From a bacterium (GTDB taxonomy: Bacteria; Muiribacteriota; Ozemobacteria; Ozemobacterales; Ozemobacteraceae), in NCBI GenBank assembly GCA_016192885.1, contig JACPTH010000286.1:1-10754 (forward strand): a stretch of DNA of 10,754 bases, in the 5' to 3' direction. A program made the position numbers and the translations under genes. This document shows, piece after piece, positions 6,316 through 10,754 of this stretch. Below the pieces are notes generated by a model. It saw only the letters and a list, made by a program, of their open reading frames with translations, was not told where the DNA came from and did no database searches. Within the stretch, counting starts at the first letter, position 1. The number at the start of each line of letters is the position of its first letter.

Positions 6316-8447
6316 AGAATCTTCTTTCATTTTCATTTTCATTCGTTCTCTTTCTTTCGATTTCGGCCGTTTCATTTGGGGATGTTGTTGCCCTGAACAA
6401 TGGCGACGAACATTTTGGGACCGTCCAAAGCGCGAACCAAAGCGGCGTAGTCATCTTGAAAGATGGGCGGAACCTTTCATTTACGGCCACCGAAGTAATG
6501 AAGCTTGAGTTCGAATCATTTAGGTCGGTTCCCGGCGAGGATTCGGTATCCGCGATTAAGGACCCGACTCTTTTAAAAGCCCTTAAAGAGCCCGTTACGG
6601 AAAAAGATCACGCTCAAGCCAACAGAGTTGATCTCCTTGATGAGGATCGCTACGACTTAGATTCGGACGGAACTTTTACCTTAACCAAGCATTCCGCGTT
6701 CGTCGTCCTTAAAGAGAAAGCCCGCCATGATGCCAATCGGCATTTCAGTTATTTTCCTGATATCGAGAAATTTGAGATTCTTTACGGACGCTCCGTAACC
6801 CCGCCCAAAAGCGGAATGTTGGGCTTGATTGGAGGTTCCCCGGGGTCGGTGCGATATGTCTCCGATCGAACAATTGCCGACGAGGCGGACTTTGCTTCGA
6901 TTCCTTTGTATTCCAGACGGCATTCCGTGAAATTCGCCATTCCGGAGGTTAACCCGGGAACTTTGGTTGATTGGGAATATAGGATTCAAAGATTCAAGAA
7001 CGACCCTTTGAAGCCATTTTTCGCCGAAAAGCTGTTTCGGGATACGGAACCCAAGCAGGTGGTTAGGCTTGTGGTGAGCCTTCCCAAGGAAATCCCTCTA
7101 AAATTCCATGTCGATGAGAACGGGGTTCCAATTAAAATTGAGCGAAAGGAAGAAGGCGGAAATGTCGTGTACTACTTTGAAGCTTCAAATACCGCCGCTG
7201 TTATAGATGAACCATCCATGCCTCCGCTTGACAGAGTTGCTCCAAGAGTGGTTTGCGGTTTAGATAATGCTTGGGCAACGGTGGCATCCGAGTATGAGAA
7301 AATTCTGGAAACATCCGAGCAAAAGGCTTATTCTCAGCCCACCCTTGAAAAAACTTTTAATGAGATAGTCGGCAACGAGAAAAATCCGGATTCAATCATC
7401 AACTCCATTTTTGTTTACGTGGCGGAAAAAATTTCCCCCACTCCGGTATCTCCATCGGATTTTTCATACGAACCCTTGGATCCGAATAAGGTACTTCAAC
7501 AACGCCAAGGGAGCAACCTTGACAAAGCCTTTTTGTTCCATTTGTTGCTAGAAATGGGTGGAATAAAGAACAATCTAGTCCTGCTACGACCCGCGAAAGA
7601 CGGTGAGTGGGTTTCCGAAGTTCCGAATTTGATGCAATTCTCCCTTTTGGCGGTTGAAATTCCTTCGGCAAGCGACCCAATTTCAATCACCATTCCAATT
7701 AATGGTTACTATGGAACAAACGTTCGCCCAAGTATTTTACAAGGCGCAAAGGGGATTCGAATTCCCTCCGGGGATCAAATCTCGGTTCCAATGATGCCCA
7801 TTTCTCAAGAAGGGCTTAAAATCGATAGTGAGGCCGAAATTCGCGAGGATGGAACCCTGGTTATCAAGCAGGTTTTTTCTCCGCAAGGTGAAATGGAGGC
7901 GGCTTATCGAGGATTTAAAGACCTCCGCCAGGAGGAAATTAGGCGGAACTTTGAGGAGGATATTCATGATGATTTTCCCGGCGCCAAGCTTCTTGGTTTC
8001 GAAGTTAACAACGCGTCGGACTTAACGAAAAGAATATATTTTATGCGTCAATTTGAGATCCCGCGGTATGCAATCAAAAGCGGGGATGATTTGATAGTCA
8101 TCCCTATGCCGGTGGGTCAAAACCGTTATTCAGCCGGAGCAGTCGGTTCCCCCAATCGTTTTTCCGATTTTTTCTGGAATACGGCTAATCTTTTCGAGCA
8201 AAAGATTGCAATGAAGCTCCCAAAAGGTTACACGCTGTATGCGCTTCCGCGAGGAAATTTGGCGGTAATGGATGGTATTCAATACAGCTCCTTTTTTGAA
8301 TTTTCCGTTGATCGAGTGCTTTTCAACGACTATTACGAGCGCAGGGTAAGGGAACTTTTGCGCGCGAATTACCCTTCTTTTAAGAGAGTAGTTGAAGAGA
8401 AGTCTCAAACCGCGAACCAGTGGGTAGTAATTCGGAAGATTCAATAG
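6312..8447 (+). CDS. Exported DUF3857/transglutaminase-like protein without catalytic residues (pseudoenzyme)
   Basis: This 711-residue protein has a clear signal peptide (hydrophobic 4-20, likely cleaved near SFG-D24). It has the same order of parts as its upstream neighbour: a small beta segment (DVVALNNGDEHFGTV, KLEFES), a DUF3857-like domain (about 105-300, with the GTLVDWEYRIQ strand), a transglutaminase-like core (about 345-480) and a full DUF3858-like C-terminal domain ending in RANYPSFK-QWVVIRK. In the core, GSNLDKA (400-406) replaces the usual GDCKDKA, putting Asn402 at the catalytic Cys. Ser444 stands where His is expected (QFSLLAVEI), and no Asp stands in the IPINGYYG segment. It is therefore probably not catalytic and may be a binding or structural partner of the upstream protein, from which it arose by old duplication. 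Its own ribosome site is at 6298-6302. The stop codon overlaps the ribosome site of the permease gene. Confidence 0.8.
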   Translation: MKNLLSFSFSFVLFLSISAVSFGDVVALNNGDEHFGTVQSANQSGVVILKDGRNLSFTATEVMKLEFESFRSVPGEDSVSAIKDPTLLKALKEPVTEKDHAQANRVDLLDEDRYDLDSDGTFTLTKHSAFVVLKEKARHDANRHFSYFPDIEKFEILYGRSVTPPKSGMLGLIGGSPGSVRYVSDRTIADEADFASIPLYSRRHSVKFAIPEVNPGTLVDWEYRIQRFKNDPLKPFFAEKLFRDTEPKQVVRLVVSLPKEIPLKFHVDENGVPIKIERKEEGGNVVYYFEASNTAAVIDEPSMPPLDRVAPRVVCGLDNAWATVASEYEKILETSEQKAYSQPTLEKTFNEIVGNEKNPDSIINSIFVYVAEKISPTPVSPSDFSYEPLDPNKVLQQRQGSNLDKAFLFHLLLEMGGIKNNLVLLRPAKDGEWVSEVPNLMQFSLLAVEIPSASDPISITIPINGYYGTNVRPSILQGAKGIRIPSGDQISVPMMPISQEGLKIDSEAEIREDGTLVIKQVFSPQGEMEAAYRGFKDLRQEEIRRNFEEDIHDDFPGAKLLGFEVNNASDLTKRIYFMRQFEIPRYAIKSGDDLIVIPMPVGQNRYSAGAVGSPNRFSDFFWNTANLFEQKIAMKLPKGYTLYALPRGNLAVMDGIQYSSFFEFSVDRVLFNDYYERRVRELLRANYPSFKRVVEEKSQTANQWVVIRKIQ

Positions 8448-8450
8448 GAG
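8445..8450 (+). promoter_or_regulatory. Ribosome binding site that sets the permease start at ATG 8458
   Basis: TAGGAG, whose first three bases are the stop codon of the gene before, lies 7 nt before ATG 8458. The in-frame TTG at 8455 is rejected as the start because the ATG has better spacing and a standard codon. Confidence 0.7.
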
Positions 8451-8457
8451 ATTTTTG

Positions 8458-9735
8458 ATGAGAGATATTTTCTCATGCGTTTATAGGGAATTACTTCGCC
8501 GGAAAGGGCGAACGATTGTAAATGTCCTAGGGTACGTTTTCGCGGGGGGAGTTTTTATCGTTTTGGTTCATCTCATCGGATATTCTAAATATGCGATGAG
8601 TCAGGTTTTAGATACTACGGGCCCATGTTCTAAATCCGGAATCCTTTCCGTTTCAGAGATTGAAGGGGTTACTCTGGGACGCATTTCAAAAATTTGCATG
8701 GAACTTAGCGGCAAATGTACAAGCTGTTTGAAACTCCCGTTAGACCAAAAGGGGGAGTCTTTTATGGCGGATTTAGCGGTTACCGGTCTTATACCCCAAG
8801 AATTTGTCGAGAAGGTAAAAGCGCTTCCTAGCGTAAGAGATGCGGTTCCATTTCTTCTGTTTAGAATGAAAAATCCTAACGACCGGTCGGTTTTTTCAAT
8901 CAGCGGGTTTGACGTAAGAAATGTTTCAGCTTTTGGAAACAACTACTGTTCCCCGCAGAATGTTTTAAAGGGCTCGTTTTTATCCCCTGGAAAGAACGGA
9001 TCGGTGATGCTTGAGGAAGCTTTTGCAATTTCGAAGAACCTTGAGGTCGGTGACAAAATCCAAATTGCGGAAAATGTTTTCCCGGTTATTGGAATCGTAA
9101 GCATGGGTATTCGGATGGGAAAATCGGACGTATACATGTCTTTTGATGATGCGAAAAGCGCAATCAATAAACGATTATTAGCCCCCCTTACCGATGAGTG
9201 CAATGTTATGTTCGTCGAGGCAAAAAACACCCAAACCCATTCCCAAGCCATGGAATCAGTGAAACAGATACTACCTGGCAGCGTAACTTTTACGTACGAT
9301 TGTTTTAGACCCGCCTCCAAAGTTTTGGGAGCAAATGACGGCACGGTTTGGTTCTTTGGATTCCTTTTATCAATAGGCGTCGTTTTTTTGTCAATGAAAT
9401 CCCAATTGTCTTCGGTAATTGAACGCAGGCATGACATTGGAATCTTGAAAGCAATCGGCTGGACCAACTCCGATATCGTGTTTCAAATAATTGCTGAATC
9501 GACTACCCAAGCTTCAATCGGAGGCGCAATAGGTTGCGTCTTCGGTTATTGGTTTTTGCATGGGGCGACCGCAACAATTTTAGGGGATTCTTTTAGTTCC
9601 GTCCCAGTTTCACTTTCAAGCGAATTGTTTTTTGGAGCTTTCATTTTAACCCTCATTGGAGGAGTTATCGCCGGCATTTTTCCCGCATTTCATGCCGCCA
9701 TTAAAACTCCGGCTGAAGCTTTACGGATGATTTAG
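8458..9735 (+). CDS. FtsX/MacB-family ABC transporter permease
   Basis: From ATG 8458 the protein has 425 residues and four predicted membrane helices: one near the N-terminus (about 20-42) and three near the C-terminus (about 296-315, 346-370, 388-410). The large loop of about 250 residues between helix 1 and helix 2 should lie outside the cytoplasm. Family marks are ERRHDIGILKAIGW (about 322-335), which follows helix 2, and GVIAGIFPAFHAAIKTPAEALR near the end. Such permeases pair with an ABC ATPase to export or extract substrates or drive mechanical work across the envelope; no ATPase is in this window and it may lie downstream. Oddity: a cluster of cysteines early in the loop (Cys57, Cys80, Cys87, Cys90, with a CTSC pair). 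The ribosome site overlaps the stop of the gene before, so the genes are probably co-translated. Confidence 0.85.
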   Translation: MRDIFSCVYRELLRRKGRTIVNVLGYVFAGGVFIVLVHLIGYSKYAMSQVLDTTGPCSKSGILSVSEIEGVTLGRISKICMELSGKCTSCLKLPLDQKGESFMADLAVTGLIPQEFVEKVKALPSVRDAVPFLLFRMKNPNDRSVFSISGFDVRNVSAFGNNYCSPQNVLKGSFLSPGKNGSVMLEEAFAISKNLEVGDKIQIAENVFPVIGIVSMGIRMGKSDVYMSFDDAKSAINKRLLAPLTDECNVMFVEAKNTQTHSQAMESVKQILPGSVTFTYDCFRPASKVLGANDGTVWFFGFLLSIGVVFLSMKSQLSSVIERRHDIGILKAIGWTNSDIVFQIIAESTTQASIGGAIGCVFGYWFLHGATATILGDSFSSVPVSLSSELFFGAFILTLIGGVIAGIFPAFHAAIKTPAEALRMI

Positions 9736-9747
9736 AAAAAAAGAAAA

Positions 9748-10754
9748 ATGGGGTTACCTTCTTCCGTAATCATTCTGTCGCTTTGGCTTGTTTTTTTGCT
9801 TCTTATTGTTCGATTCAAGCTTTCACTTGGAACCGCCCTGATTCTGATTAGCATTGGCCTGAATTTTTCAGCAAATAGGGGTTTTTTTGACCTTCTGACC
9901 GATGCCCGGGCGGTCACTACGGACTTGCACGTTTTAGAGATTCTTGCGGTGGTCACGTTGATTTATCTTTTTTCCTTTTTGTTAAAAGTTACCCGCCGCA
10001 TGGAACTTATTGCCGATGTTCTCTGGAAACACCTTGGAGACCATCGATGGGTAATTATCTCGGTTCCCGCGATGGTGGGTCTTTTGCCCATGCCGGGAGG
10101 AGCCATGTTCACCGCGCCGATAACCGATGAAGTGGGTGATCGCTTGAACCTTCCTCCCGAGGAAAAAGTCTTTTCTAATTACTGGTTTAGGCATTGCTGG
10201 GAGTTCGCGATTCCGCTTTACCCGGGGATAATTTTAGCTTCAGGTTTGTTAAAAATACCTATTTCAAGCCTTGTTCTCTCGTATTATCCGCTGGCTATCG
10301 CTTCATTTGCGTCCGGCATCGGTTTGTTCTTTTGGCGTCTTCGAAAATTGAAATCGTCCCAAGGTCACCCCTCGGAAAATTCTTCCGAAGCCCCGGAACA
10401 AGCAAAGTGCCCTGACTGCGAAAACCCCGCTCCGGGCGGTAAAAACGCGGAAAAACATTCCCTCCGGTTGTTATGGCCCATAGTAATTCTTATTGTAATA
10501 GCATTATTCAACGTTCCGATTACTTTAAACCTCTCCCTAGTCATTGTTTTGTACTCTTTTTCAGAAAAGGTTGGGCTTCGAAATTTTTTAATTTTTTTTT
10601 GGAATTCTTTTAATTTTCAGGTTTTGATATTAATCTGGGGGGTTTTCCTGTTTGGGGAAGTCTTGAAAACCACTGGGTTGCTCGGAACCTTAGGAAAGCT
10701 GCTTATTTCCGCGGGCTTACCGTTATGGGTCTTGAGCTTCTTCTTGCCTTTCCT
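9748..10754 (+). CDS. DUF401-family membrane protein, 5' part (runs off the window)
   Basis: The frame from ATG 9748 is open to the window end (335 residues seen, no stop). It is very hydrophobic, with helices at about 5-45, 60-80, 100-125, 150-200, 240-270 and beyond. The segment GLLPMPGGAMFTAPITDEVG (111-130) and the NYWFRH-WEF-PLYPG stretch (144-160) are hallmarks I associate with DUF401 (TIGR00529), a polytopic protein family of unknown substrate that resembles anion transporters of the ion transporter superfamily. A hydrophilic loop (about 200-238) holds a CPDC motif (221-224). A weak purine-rich run lies before the ATG and no strong ribosome site is seen; the gap after the permease gene is only 12 nt, suggesting co-transcription. 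It may be a transporter that works with the proteins upstream, but that is inferred only from position. Confidence 0.8.
   Translation, partial: MGLPSSVIILSLWLVFLLLIVRFKLSLGTALILISIGLNFSANRGFFDLLTDARAVTTDLHVLEILAVVTLIYLFSFLLKVTRRMELIADVLWKHLGDHRWVIISVPAMVGLLPMPGGAMFTAPITDEVGDRLNLPPEEKVFSNYWFRHCWEFAIPLYPGIILASGLLKIPISSLVLSYYPLAIASFASGIGLFFWRLRKLKSSQGHPSENSSEAPEQAKCPDCENPAPGGKNAEKHSLRLLWPIVILIVIALFNVPITLNLSLVIVLYSFSEKVGLRNFLIFFWNSFNFQVLILIWGVFLFGEVLKTTGLLGTLGKLLISAGLPLWVLSFFLPF

Noticed and set aside
10592..10600. A nine-T run in the DUF401 gene as a possible phase-variable or error-prone tract
   Set aside because: The frame reads through it cleanly into family-like membrane sequence, and T runs are common in genes for hydrophobic proteins; nothing else suggests switching.

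Overview
The window reads as a stretch of chromosome from a Gram-negative (diderm-type) bacterium of moderate to slightly AT-leaning composition. I infer the diderm type from exported transglutaminase-like proteins and a MacB/FtsX-type permease with a large extracytoplasmic domain. I cannot name the phylum. The mix of a long, E. coli-like TrpE, a beta-type DAHP synthase and DUF3857 transglutaminases would fit many uncultured lineages. All six intact or partial genes and the one damaged gene lie on the + strand. I saw no tRNA, rRNA, CRISPR array or transposase.

Region 1 (1-4172) is an aromatic/tryptophan block. It holds the 3' end of a DAHP synthase (aroF type), overlapping by 4 nt a full trpE, then trpG, which overlaps trpD by 14 nt. 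Together they make DAHP for chorismate, convert chorismate plus glutamine to anthranilate (TrpE/TrpG), and add phosphoribose (TrpD). trpC, trpF, trpB and trpA do not follow. The 236-nt trpE-trpG gap holds a compact element of about 176 nt with 26-nt inverted ends (23/26 matching). It is bordered by an exact 10-nt direct repeat that includes the trpG start codon, which is the pattern expected of a MITE-like insertion.

Region 2 (4173-10754) starts with a plausible sigma70-type promoter (4200-4229). It holds two adjacent exported proteins of the DUF3857/transglutaminase-like type, a four-helix FtsX/MacB-like permease and the start of a DUF401 membrane protein. All are tightly spaced, so probably one transcript. 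The first transglutaminase keeps a Cys/His/Asp triad but its C-terminus is broken. The expected C-terminal helix is present in the -1 frame and ends in a TGA overlapping the next ATG, so a deletion plus frameshift appears to have truncated a once-coupled gene. The second paralogue has lost all three catalytic residues and looks like a pseudoenzyme.

The points most worth checking are the element at the trpG start, the truncated/pseudoenzyme transglutaminase pair, and the cysteine cluster in the permease's extracytoplasmic domain.
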